A DNA stretch of 64,000 bases from DASUFP01 sp036274495 (GTDB lineage: Bacteria; Bacteroidota; Bacteroidia; AKYH767-A; OLB10): positions 32,277 through 96,276 of the forward strand of contig DASUFP010000080.1 of assembly GCA_036274495.1 (NCBI GenBank), in the 5' to 3' direction. Of the stretch, positions 44,534 through 52,973 are shown in pieces. Numbering within the stretch: position 1 is the first letter of the stretch; every line of letters starts with the position of its first letter. Under the pieces are notes generated by a model. The model did no database searches and was not told the origin of the DNA. It saw only the letters and a list, made by a program, of their open reading frames with translations. The position numbers were made by a program, and so were the translations under genes.

Positions 44534-47461
44534 TTATCTGGTAAGGATAATTTTGCCGCTTTTAGAGCTATCACGGTTTCTTGCAACATAAAATACCATT
44601 CCTGTCTGCCATCCGGCAGTATCAATTTTGTATTCGGCACCCGGTTCGCGGGTAGTGTTGTAAAGGAGTCGTCCGCTTAAATCATAAAACATTAGTTCAA
44701 CGGGTGAGTCGCCGAAAATGTTCAATGGAAGTTTAACAGTAAATGCGTCTGTAGCAGGATTTGGGTATATGAGCGACTGTTGCTGATTGGAACTGATAGT
44801 TGAAACGCCCGTAAAAATCCCGGGACCATATCGCAAAACTTGTGTATTCCATCTGAAACCGTTTATAAAGGTATTTCCTAAACAATTTTCATTCGCATCT
44901 CCCATAAGATAAATATTTCCGATTGAGTCAAGGGCAATACGTTTTCCATAGTCGGGACCAACACCGAGAGAATCACTATAAACTAAATCGTAATCAAAGA
45001 CACCGGCAGAGTCGTAGCGCACCGTCAGGAAATTGTAATTGGTGGTGAAGTTGGAAGTTTCCCATCCTGTGAGGTAAATCCGGTTGGCAGTATCAATTGC
45101 CATATCTGTGAGGATATCATCCGATCCGGGTGGGTTGACATATCTTCTTGAAAACATGATAGTGCCGTTGTTATTGTATTTAACAAATCCAAAGTCGCCT
45201 TCAATGGGCTGGCCGAATACACCGGCCACTATCACATTTCCGCTGTGATCAATTGCAATGGCTGTTGCCGAATCGGGATTAACAGAGTTGCTGAAATGCT
45301 GAATCCAGACAGGTTGCCCGGTCGGATCATATTTAGCGGTTACAAATTCGGCTACACTCTGTCCTGCAACAAATACATTTCCTGAATCATCAAGCGCGAT
45401 GGAATTGAATAAATCACGGTCGTTATTCGAAAGACTATAGTCATACGTGGTATCCCATAATACTGTTCCGGCCGGTGAAAATTTTGCAAGCCAACCATCG
45501 CTTAATGCACCAGAAGGAGGGTAAAAAGTTCCCGCGGCATATACATTCTGCTGCTTGTCAAGAATAATAGTATTGAATTCTTCAGCCTGACTGCCATGAT
45601 CGTCGTTAGTTGCCCATAACTGATTGCCGGATGCGTCATAACAAATTACAGTACCATCCTTACCGGTATTTAAATTGGAAGTGGTTGCTCCAACATAAAC
45701 ATTGCCGGAGCTGTCAACTGCAATTCCAACAGGGTAATCGTCAAGAGAAACGTTGCCGTTATAAATCTGCTGCCATAACAGTTGTCCCGTTGAATCGAGT
45801 TTTGCAGTATATATATCACGGTAATAGGTGCCGGCCGAAGTATCGGTAGTTCCGGTAACATACACATTTCCTGAACCGTCAATTGTTATATGTGTACCAA
45901 ATTCGGAACTTGTTTCTTCCGTTCCGCTATAAACATAGCGCCACATTTTTTCTCCCCAGGGGCTCACTTTAAATACCACCAGATCTTCAAACATGACGTC
46001 GCCTCCGTTTGTATAGCCGCACACATACGAATAACCCGAAGGATCCACCACCATATCGGTTCCGTGGTCATCAGCAAAACTGTCTCCGTTTTGCGTTCTT
46101 GTCCATTTGGGTGTCAACAGGGAATTGTAAACGAGCGTGGCCATATCCCCATTCCCGTTTCCGGAATGATTCATCGTAAGCATGCCTGCAACGCCAATCA
46201 TTCCTGAAGGATCAATGGCCATGTCCCATGATAAATCGAATCCATTTCCGGGGCCATTCACAACACGTTTATCCAACATAGCACCGGAAGAATCATATCG
46301 GATAACAACGATATCGCGATCGATACCACTGATGTTTGCAACGGTAACATCTCCTGTTACAAATACATTTTGTCCTGTATTGTCAACAACAATGGCGCGG
46401 GCATAATCTGTCTGTTGAATACTGTCGACATGCATCGCCCAGACGAATTGTCCGGAGGCATTAAATTTAACTGTTGTGATATCCTGTCCGCTGCCTGTAA
46501 ATATCGCATTGCCGGTAATAAAAACATTTCCGGTGGCATCCACAGCCATATCAATGGGATATTCATCACCATTCAGCACGGGGTTGTGATAAGAGTTTTC
46601 CCATACTCTGTTTCCGGAAGGATCGTATTTAATGATGTAAAAATCATTATTAGATACAGCAGATAACGGAGCCGAGCCGGTGACATAAACAAATCCGGCA
46701 CCATCCATTTCAAGATCAACCGGTACTTCCGAATAAGTGCTGTTGGCATTGCTGAAAACGTCTACCCATTGCTGTGTACCGAGAGTATTGTATTTTATAG
46801 TTGCCCAGTCGAATAAAAAATTTATTCCCGATTGCTTTCCGGTCACATATACGTTACCGCTATTTGTAACTTTTAAAGAGACCGCTTCGTCATAGTTTCC
46901 GTTACTGTATGATTGCAGCCATTGTTGCATCCCCGCCGCGTTGTATTTTATAACCAGAAAGTCTTTGTTGTTTGAGGTTTCTAAGTAACCACATATGTAT
47001 ACGTTTCCCAGACTATCTACATCAATATCATTTCCTGTTGATTGTGCAGTAAGGTAACGGTTGGCCCATATCCGGTTTCCGTTAGCATCGTAACGGATTG
47101 TAACGGCATAAAAGAAACCAGCGAGTTCGGTTCTTCCGGTAACATAAATATCGCCGTTTGCATCAACAGCCAGCGCATTCGGATAATCTTCTTCTCCATA
47201 CGTTCCCGAACCGTCATAGGTAACACTCCACAGCGTATCGCCGGTTGAACTGTATTTTGTAACTACAATATCAATATTGGTGCAGCCGCTTTCGACATAA
47301 CCGGCAGTTATCACATTACCCGAAGGGTCAAATGCAATACACTGACCTCTGTCCTCCTGATATGATTTCCCGTCGTCCTGATATTTCCAATGCAGGTTTG
47401 GGACCTGTGCATTAATTTTAAAGCAAAATAGTAATGAGGCAACTAATAGTACGGACTTCAT
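44534..47461 (-). CDS. Large SBBP-repeat T9SS cargo protein
   Basis: From the ATG at 47461 this is a 975-residue protein with a signal peptide (MKSVLLVASLLFCFKINAQ). A longer reading to 47530 adds residues unlike a signal peptide, so I trim it. The body consists of many repeats of the SBBP beta-propeller type (ITVAGYV, DIYVTGRT, NVYITGNA, FVYVTGSA, SGNVYVAG and others), about 50-60 residues each. The last 75 residues are a T9SS type A-like sorting domain (LIYPNPATDAFTVKLPL, LMFYDLSGRLLYN). It is probably a surface-displayed or released binding or adhesive protein. It is a single gene with no obvious partner, converging on the RsmF gene. Confidence 0.85.
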   Translation of the reverse strand: MKSVLLVASLLFCFKINAQVPNLHWKYQDDGKSYQEDRGQCIAFDPSGNVITAGYVESGCTNIDIVVTKYSSTGDTLWSVTYDGSGTYGEEDYPNALAVDANGDIYVTGRTELAGFFYAVTIRYDANGNRIWANRYLTAQSTGNDIDVDSLGNVYICGYLETSNNKDFLVIKYNAAGMQQWLQSYSNGNYDEAVSLKVTNSGNVYVTGKQSGINFLFDWATIKYNTLGTQQWVDVFSNANSTYSEVPVDLEMDGAGFVYVTGSAPLSAVSNNDFYIIKYDPSGNRVWENSYHNPVLNGDEYPIDMAVDATGNVFITGNAIFTGSGQDITTVKFNASGQFVWAMHVDSIQQTDYARAIVVDNTGQNVFVTGDVTVANISGIDRDIVVIRYDSSGAMLDKRVVNGPGNGFDLSWDMAIDPSGMIGVAGMLTMNHSGNGNGDMATLVYNSLLTPKWTRTQNGDSFADDHGTDMVVDPSGYSYVCGYTNGGDVMFEDLVVFKVSPWGEKMWRYVYSGTEETSSEFGTHITIDGSGNVYVTGTTDTSAGTYYRDIYTAKLDSTGQLLWQQIYNGNVSLDDYPVGIAVDSSGNVYVGATTSNLNTGKDGTVICYDASGNQLWATNDDHGSQAEEFNTIILDKQQNVYAAGTFYPPSGALSDGWLAKFSPAGTVLWDTTYDYSLSNNDRDLFNSIALDDSGNVFVAGQSVAEFVTAKYDPTGQPVWIQHFSNSVNPDSATAIAIDHSGNVIVAGVFGQPIEGDFGFVKYNNNGTIMFSRRYVNPPGSDDILTDMAIDTANRIYLTGWETSNFTTNYNFLTVRYDSAGVFDYDLVYSDSLGVGPDYGKRIALDSIGNIYLMGDANENCLGNTFINGFRWNTQVLRYGPGIFTGVSTISSNQQQSLIYPNPATDAFTVKLPLNIFGDSPVELMFYDLSGRLLYNTTREPGAEYKIDTAGWQTGMVFYVARNRDSSKSGKIILTR

Positions 47462-47555
47462 TATTCTGGTGATTTCCTCAAAAATAAGTAAGTAAGTCCG
47501 TTTTTTTGGAAAATGGAGTACAAATTGCAAAATTTAGATCTTCGAATTAACCGAT

Positions 47556-48173
47556 ATGGAGTTAAAGCTGGCTTACCGGACACTTACAAAAGACCCTGTA
47601 CTTAAAAAGGTGATATCCAAAACCGGAAAATTTACACTTTCAGGGAAGAATGAAATTTACATTTCACTATTGCATTCAATTGCAAGCCAGCAGCTTTCAT
47701 CAAATGCCGGGGACACCATTTTTGGCCGTTTCCTCGACCTGTTTCCGGCTCGTAATCCGGTGCCTGAAAAGGTGCTAAAATGTAAACCTGAGGTCTTGCG
47801 GGGGTGCGGGTTATCCGTTGCCAAAGCCAGTTACATGCAAAACATTGCCCGTTTTAAGATGGATGGGGGACTTGATTTAAGGAAACTGAAAAGGCTGGAA
47901 GATCAGGAATTAATCAATCATCTGACTCAGGTGAAAGGGGTTGGCCGATGGACGGCGGAAATGATATTGATGTTTACACTTAACCGGCCTGATGTACTTC
48001 CGCTTGATGATGTAGGTATTCAGAACGCGATCAAAATCCTTTATAATTTGGAAGGACGCGGGAAAGAAATACACCATCAGATGATTGAGGTTGCCGAGTC
48101 GTGGAGACCTCACCGTACTTTAGCGTGCCGACATTTGTGGCGTTATTCAGATGTTCTGAAATCCGGCAAATAA
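47556..48173 (+). CDS. DNA-3-methyladenine glycosylase II (AlkA-like)
   Basis: This 205-residue protein is an HhH-GPD base-excision enzyme. It has the helix-hairpin-helix VKGVGRWTAEMILMF and the catalytic Asp in LPLDDVGIQNAI. There is no iron-sulfur cluster, and the N-terminus lacks the AlkA regulatory domain. It removes alkylated purines such as 3-methyladenine. It is followed by a strong bidirectional terminator (48183-48215) and is divergent from the SBBP gene upstream. Confidence 0.9.
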   Translation: MELKLAYRTLTKDPVLKKVISKTGKFTLSGKNEIYISLLHSIASQQLSSNAGDTIFGRFLDLFPARNPVPEKVLKCKPEVLRGCGLSVAKASYMQNIARFKMDGGLDLRKLKRLEDQELINHLTQVKGVGRWTAEMILMFTLNRPDVLPLDDVGIQNAIKILYNLEGRGKEIHHQMIEVAESWRPHRTLACRHLWRYSDVLKSGK

Positions 48174-48182
48174 TCAAAATAA

Positions 48183-48215
48183 AAAACCCCGCAGGCGATT
48201 TACCTGCGGGGTTTT
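48183..48215. terminator. Bidirectional rho-independent-type terminator
   Basis: A GC-rich stem CCCCGCAGG/CCTGCGGGG (48187-48195 and 48203-48211) with a 7-base loop, flanked by AAAA on the left and TTTTGTTT on the right. It serves the convergent AlkA-type and DEAD-box genes. Confidence 0.9.
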
Positions 48216-48232
48216 GTTTAATACGAATAATG

Positions 48233-49468
48233 TTATCGGTAGCTTACAGAACGGCGATTCTCATTTCCTGACTTGTAATTTTTTGTGGTAATACGACGAT
48301 CGGGACGAGGCGGTTTAGGGCCCGGATCGGATAGGATGCCATTTGGAAGCAGGTCGTGCACACGTACCACTTCCACTTTATCACCCTGCTGTTTTAAAAT
48401 ATCGCGTTCAATATCCTTGTCTTCGTATGTACGAAAGCTGATAGCGTGTCCTTCCATTCCTGCGCGTCCTGTTCTGCCGATTCTGTGTACATAGGTTTCG
48501 GCATCAGCCGGCATATCGTAATTAAATACACAAGGCAATTCTTTAATGTCGATACCACGGGATGCAACATCAGTAGCTACAAGCAAACGGATTTTGTTTT
48601 TTCTGAAATCGGCGAGACATCGTTCACGCTGACTCTGTGATTTGTCGCCATGGAATGCTCCGGCTGATACGCCTTTAGCTGTCAGCACTTTTGCTAGCCG
48701 GTCGGCGCCGCGTTTGGTCCTTGTAAATACCAGGGCCTGTTCAATGTTTTCGTCACGAATCAGGTTCAGCATCAACGGCACTTTATTGGTGCGGTCAACG
48801 TAGTAAAACTTTTGCTCTATGAGCACGGGAGATACATTCTCTGATGGTATTTCAACGGTTACCGGGTTGTTGAGGTAATTTTTGGCCAGTTCACGGATGG
48901 CTGCAGGCATGGTAGCGCTGAGCAATAGTGTTTGTCTTTTTTGCGGAAGCAGTGCAACTATCTTTTTAAGATCGTGTGCGAATCCCATGTCCAGCATACG
49001 GTCACACTCATCAAGTACAAGAGTGTCTATTTTGTCAAACCGGATAAATCCCTGTGCATGTAAATCAAGCAACCGCCCTGGGGTGGCTGTAACGATAACA
49101 GGTTTGTTGCGCAAAGCTTCTTCCTGTGGTTTTTGACTCACGCCTCCATACAACAAGGCATGTTTTGGTTTCAGTTTAGCGCCGTATATTTTAAACGAAG
49201 CGTCAATTTGAATGGCCAGCTCTCTTGTTGGCGCCAGAACCAATACACGTAAAGTGTTAGGAGCTCCATTGGCATAAAGTCTGTTTAAAATCGGAATAGC
49301 GAAAGCGGCAGTTTTGCCGGTGCCTGTTTGAGCGAGTGAAAACACATCACGTCCTTCGAGTGAAGGAGGAATGGATCTTGCCTGGACCGGTGTGGGTTGC
49401 GTGTACCCTTTTGATTGAATAGCATCCAGAATGGCCGGATGCAGGCCGAATGATTGAAAATTGTTCAT
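48233..49468 (-). CDS. rhlE: DEAD-box RNA helicase (RhlE-type)
   Basis: This 411-residue helicase has the full DEAD-box set: the Q motif region FQSFGLHPAILDAI, motif I AQTGTGKT, motif II DECD, motif III SATMP, motif V TDVASRGID and motif VI HRIGRTGRAG. The tail (KPPRPDRRITTKN...) is short and basic. Motif II reads DECD instead of DEAD, a common variant. It matches RhlE, which remodels RNA structure in ribosome assembly or decay and is often cold-induced. Its leader is about 135 nt long and carries a hairpin (49558-49572), as discussed in findings. Confidence 0.95.
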   Translation of the reverse strand: MNNFQSFGLHPAILDAIQSKGYTQPTPVQARSIPPSLEGRDVFSLAQTGTGKTAAFAIPILNRLYANGAPNTLRVLVLAPTRELAIQIDASFKIYGAKLKPKHALLYGGVSQKPQEEALRNKPVIVTATPGRLLDLHAQGFIRFDKIDTLVLDECDRMLDMGFAHDLKKIVALLPQKRQTLLLSATMPAAIRELAKNYLNNPVTVEIPSENVSPVLIEQKFYYVDRTNKVPLMLNLIRDENIEQALVFTRTKRGADRLAKVLTAKGVSAGAFHGDKSQSQRERCLADFRKNKIRLLVATDVASRGIDIKELPCVFNYDMPADAETYVHRIGRTGRAGMEGHAISFRTYEDKDIERDILKQQGDKVEVVRVHDLLPNGILSDPGPKPPRPDRRITTKNYKSGNENRRSVSYR

Positions 49469-49603
49469 TTAGTATAAATAAATATGAAATGTAACGGATC
49501 CGGATGGTCCGAAAACAAAAATTAATAAGTGTCAAGCATGAAATTTTGCGCGAGAATGGCATTGGGAATGCCATAAATCAGATAAAACCACGCTTCCGGA
49601 TTG

Positions 49604-49637
49604 CAAAGATACGGATAAAAGCGGGTTAAGTTGCAAA
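49604..49637 (-). promoter_or_regulatory. Promoter of the RhlE gene with long leader
   Basis: Minus strand: TTTG at 49637-49634, a 22 bp spacer, then a perfect TATCTTTG at 49611-49604. This lies 136 bp upstream of the ATG at 49468. The leader contains the perfect inverted repeat GGCATT/AATGCC (49558-49572, loop GGG). Confidence 0.5.
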
Positions 49638-49653
49638 GAAGCTAAAATAAACC

Positions 49654-50766
49654 TTATCCCAGCAGAGTATCAGGGTTGGGGAGCCGTCCGAGCGTTTTGA
49701 GATAGCGGATATGTGAACGGATAGCTTTTGTAAGATTGGGCTGTTCGAGGTAGGGTACTCCGAATTCTTCGGCGGTTGCTTTTACAATAGGGGCTATGCG
49801 TGGGTAATGAATGTGTGAGATTTTTGGAAACAGGTGGTGTTCAACCTGGAAATTTAATCCGCCAACATACCAGGAAATCAATTTGTTTTTTCTGCAAAAA
49901 TTTACTGTTGTATTCATCTGGTGAATTGCCCAGTCGTTTTCTATGATGCCATTTGCATCAGGAATAGGGTGGGATGTATCTTCTACACTGTGTGCCAATT
50001 GGAATGTCACGGTTAGTATGAGCCCGGCAGTAAGATGCATCAATAAAAAACCTGATAAGGTCAGGATAAATGGAGCGTTGCTTATAAGTCCCGGCAGCAC
50101 AAGAAATGCAAATACATAAACAAGTTTTGCAAGCAGGATTCTGATTAAAATCAGTCCTTTCCCTTTTTTGTGAGCGGGAATGACACCATTACGGATATAC
50201 CTGCGAAACTGAAGGAAGTCTTTGGCAACGACCCAGTAAAGGGTTGTAATTGAATAAATCGGGAAAGCATATAGCCACTGGTATTTATGTCGTGCGTGTA
50301 AATTACTGTGTTCGGTAAAACGAAGTCCTGCTTTAGCGGCTATATCTTCATCCATACCTTCAATGTTTGTATAGGTGTGGTGCAATACATTGTGCTGTAG
50401 TTTCCAGTTAAAGATAGATCCGCCAACCATATTCAAAGCCCATCCCATAATATTGTTTATTGCAGGATTAGCGGAATACGCTCCATGATTCGCATCGTGC
50501 ATAACGCTCATGCCAACGCCAGCCATAGCAATGCCCATTAACAGCCAAAGCAGCAGTGAAATGCCGGGTCCCGGAACAAAGGCAATGTAAACTATAAACG
50601 GAACTACATAAGCTGATAAAAGGATTGCCGATTTTAATCCCATGGCAAAATTTCCGTGCTGCGACTTGCCATTTGACTTAAAGTAATTATCAACTCTGGC
50701 GCGCAGCGTGCCGTAGAAATTCGATGGCTGATTATGTAGGAATTTAACCTGTGCTTTTTTCCTCAA
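49654..50766 (-). CDS. Membrane fatty acid desaturase
   Basis: This 370-residue protein has several hydrophobic segments and the three histidine boxes of membrane desaturases: HDANHGAYS near residue 90 (HDxxxH), HNVLHHTYTN near 125 (HxxxHH) and QVEHHLFPKISH near 310 (QxxHH). The box set matches the linoleoyl-CoA / acyl-lipid delta-6-type front-end desaturases; no cytochrome b5 domain is present. It inserts a double bond into membrane lipids using oxygen and a separate electron donor. A TATCTTTA box lies upstream on the minus strand (50827-50834). The exact position of desaturation cannot be inferred. Confidence 0.9.
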   Translation of the reverse strand: MRKKAQVKFLHNQPSNFYGTLRARVDNYFKSNGKSQHGNFAMGLKSAILLSAYVVPFIVYIAFVPGPGISLLLWLLMGIAMAGVGMSVMHDANHGAYSANPAINNIMGWALNMVGGSIFNWKLQHNVLHHTYTNIEGMDEDIAAKAGLRFTEHSNLHARHKYQWLYAFPIYSITTLYWVVAKDFLQFRRYIRNGVIPAHKKGKGLILIRILLAKLVYVFAFLVLPGLISNAPFILTLSGFLLMHLTAGLILTVTFQLAHSVEDTSHPIPDANGIIENDWAIHQMNTTVNFCRKNKLISWYVGGLNFQVEHHLFPKISHIHYPRIAPIVKATAEEFGVPYLEQPNLTKAIRSHIRYLKTLGRLPNPDTLLG

Positions 50767-50826
50767 GAAAGTGGTTGTGAAGGAGTTGCGATACCTGGGG
50801 AGCAGCTATCGACCTCGGGGTTAGAG

Positions 50827-50834
50827 TAAAGATA
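50827..50834 (-). promoter_or_regulatory. -7-like element of the desaturase gene
   Basis: Minus-strand TATCTTTA (TAnnTTTG with the final base changed), 61 bp upstream of the desaturase start. No -33 partner at ordinary spacing. Confidence 0.35.
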
Positions 50835-51001
50835 GTCTTAATTCGAATAAAGAGTCCGGCAAATTTTGCATATATTTGAAAATCAATACATTAAATCAAT
50901 TTCGGCAAATTCATACAAATCACTGGAATTTTGAAAATTTTGACAGAGCGCATCAATGCGTATGAGTTCTAAGAAAAAACTATCCAAAACGTATACGGAC
51001 G

Positions 51002-51018
51002 TCCTGACGGGTTCAGGA
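51002..51018. terminator. Hairpin overlapping the stop codon of the DUF3857 pseudo-enzyme gene
   Basis: Inverted repeat TCCTGA/TCAGGA with a 5-base loop, including the stop codon at 51013-51015. No convincing U-tract follows, so this is only a possible terminator. Confidence 0.35.
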
Positions 51019-52959
51019 TTTTACAAATACCAGCTTTATTTTATTAAAGTCGGCTGCGGCGTTAATAACCTTCTTAAAGTTATCAAATGCTGAAACGGGC
51101 AGTTGTACATTTTTATAAAATTCATTAACCGTTACAATAATTTTATCGCCATCTCTTTTGTAGGAAGAGGTAAATCCTGTTCCTAAATCATTAAATACGA
51201 TATCCATCTCAAGTTTTTCCAAACCTTTAACCTCGTAACCCTTAGGAACCGTTACCACTAAAACACGCTCATAGTAATGCGGGAAACCAACATCGATTGG
51301 ATTTTGGCGGGCGTGTTCCTGGTACATTTCCACTTGCTGACCGATCACATCGCCAATTGAAAACACTACATCAGTACCGGCATGTTGCATAAGCGAGGGT
51401 GAGTTAACAGTAGTTTCAACAATAAAGGGCTTGGAGTACTCATCTTTTGTCAGATCAAAGTTGCTCACTTTTGTGTCGGTTGTTTTCATATCGTTGAAAT
51501 TACTTTTAATAATTTCATCAATCATTTTGCTTCTGGATTCTGCATCAGAATAAAAATAGACTGTACGATACAAATTATCGGCATTTCCGCCATACTCCTG
51601 TTTCGAAATAATTTTTACCTCATCCATATTTTTTTCAAAGGTGATTTCGGCGTTAAGCTTGTTGAAATTATCTGTGTAGGTTACTCCTTCAATTTTTTTA
51701 ACCACACTCACGCCATTCGAAACCGCCCCTATACTGACTTTCTTTACAAATAAACCATTGTTGTTTATAAATTCATAAGGCACTTCCCCGTATCGGTAAA
51801 GTATGTTGGTCGGGTCCATATATTTCCCGGTTGCAGGGAAAAACAACAAATAGGAATCAAGAAAATTCCAGGTGTCAAATTCGGGATCAAACCAGGCATC
51901 AAAACGGCTGGTGGTAACAACAAGTTCATGCGGGATATTGGCGTTTTCCAGCATCAGTATATACAATGAAACTACCTGGTTTTCGGAACCATAATGTTTT
52001 TTCAGTAATTCGGGGATGCCACTGACTTCAGCTTGTTCATTTATATTAATATTCATTTTAATGAAATTCTCAATTGCCCGGATGCGCGCCTCATCCGACG
52101 ACAGCTTTTTCAATGACAACTGAGACGATAATTTTTCAATATCCTTATGCGCAGATTTTTCCTCTTCATGCATAATTTCATAATACCGTTTGCCCGCATC
52201 TCCCCAGGTAAATAATCTCAAATTACTGCCTGATGTATTCCTGGCCAGTTTAAATTCAATTCGTTGCCGGTTTGCGGTATATGCAGCGTATTTTTCTTCT
52301 GAATCGAGAACGGGAACATTTTCTCTGGTGTATTTAAGAATTCTTTTGTCGTTAATAACGGTATCTGTAACAGCCATTTCGCCATTATACGTTTTTGCTT
52401 CCCAAATAAGGTTTGCAGGACTTATCACCTGAACTTCAGCGTGGCGTATGAATGTTCCCGATTGCGCAAATTCAGTCAGAAAATAAGTCACTCCTCTTTT
52501 AATGGTGAAGAAATATTCCAGTTCGGCATCTTTCTCAAGTCCTTCAACTGCTAATATCATGTAATCGTGATCGTCTTCGGTAATCTTTTTCAAATCACTT
52601 TTTTTCATTTCTGTAATCTTGCCGCTCTTGGTTACAGATCTCAATCGCAGAGAGAGGATACTTTCCGGATTGTTTACCGGAAAATAAATTCTGTTGTAGT
52701 GCTCTACCTCAGCCGCATCATTTATATGTATTTTCCTGTGTTTGGTGTATACAGATTCAAGGTCTCCATCCTTGTTGTACCGGTACTCATAAATGTTTTT
52801 ATCGAGTAATAATACCGATGGTTCTGCTTTTTCAGTATCTGTTAAAACTGCATGCTTTGTGTCAGACGGAAGATCGTACGTTTGGGTTTCGAACTCCTGT
52901 GCTTTAACGGCAAATTGAAGACTGAGAAAAGTGAGTAAGGTGATTAGTCGGATTTTCAT
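51013..52959 (-). CDS. DUF3857/transglutaminase-like protein without catalytic Cys and His
   Basis: This 648-residue exported protein (signal peptide MKIRLITLLTFLSLQFAVKAQ) shares the DUF3857 N-terminal domain and the transglutaminase-like domain of its upstream neighbour. At the catalytic sites, however, the neighbour's GDCKDK is GSENQV (residues 324-329, so Cys becomes Glu326) and the His region reads TWNFLDS (Asn365). Only the Asp (YMDPT, Asp382) remains. It is therefore probably a catalytically dead homologue with a binding or chaperone role. It is the last gene of the MORN/transglutaminase operon, 14 bp after the active-type copy. Confidence 0.82.
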   Translation of the reverse strand: MKIRLITLLTFLSLQFAVKAQEFETQTYDLPSDTKHAVLTDTEKAEPSVLLLDKNIYEYRYNKDGDLESVYTKHRKIHINDAAEVEHYNRIYFPVNNPESILSLRLRSVTKSGKITEMKKSDLKKITEDDHDYMILAVEGLEKDAELEYFFTIKRGVTYFLTEFAQSGTFIRHAEVQVISPANLIWEAKTYNGEMAVTDTVINDKRILKYTRENVPVLDSEEKYAAYTANRQRIEFKLARNTSGSNLRLFTWGDAGKRYYEIMHEEEKSAHKDIEKLSSQLSLKKLSSDEARIRAIENFIKMNININEQAEVSGIPELLKKHYGSENQVVSLYILMLENANIPHELVVTTSRFDAWFDPEFDTWNFLDSYLLFFPATGKYMDPTNILYRYGEVPYEFINNNGLFVKKVSIGAVSNGVSVVKKIEGVTYTDNFNKLNAEITFEKNMDEVKIISKQEYGGNADNLYRTVYFYSDAESRSKMIDEIIKSNFNDMKTTDTKVSNFDLTKDEYSKPFIVETTVNSPSLMQHAGTDVVFSIGDVIGQQVEMYQEHARQNPIDVGFPHYYERVLVVTVPKGYEVKGLEKLEMDIVFNDLGTGFTSSYKRDGDKIIVTVNEFYKNVQLPVSAFDNFKKVINAAADFNKIKLVFVKS

Positions 52960-52973
52960 ATAATAAACGGGTG

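Noticed and set aside
47462..47530. A longer start for the SBBP cargo protein
   Set aside because: The first 23 residues do not look like a signal peptide, whereas the ATG at 47461 begins one.
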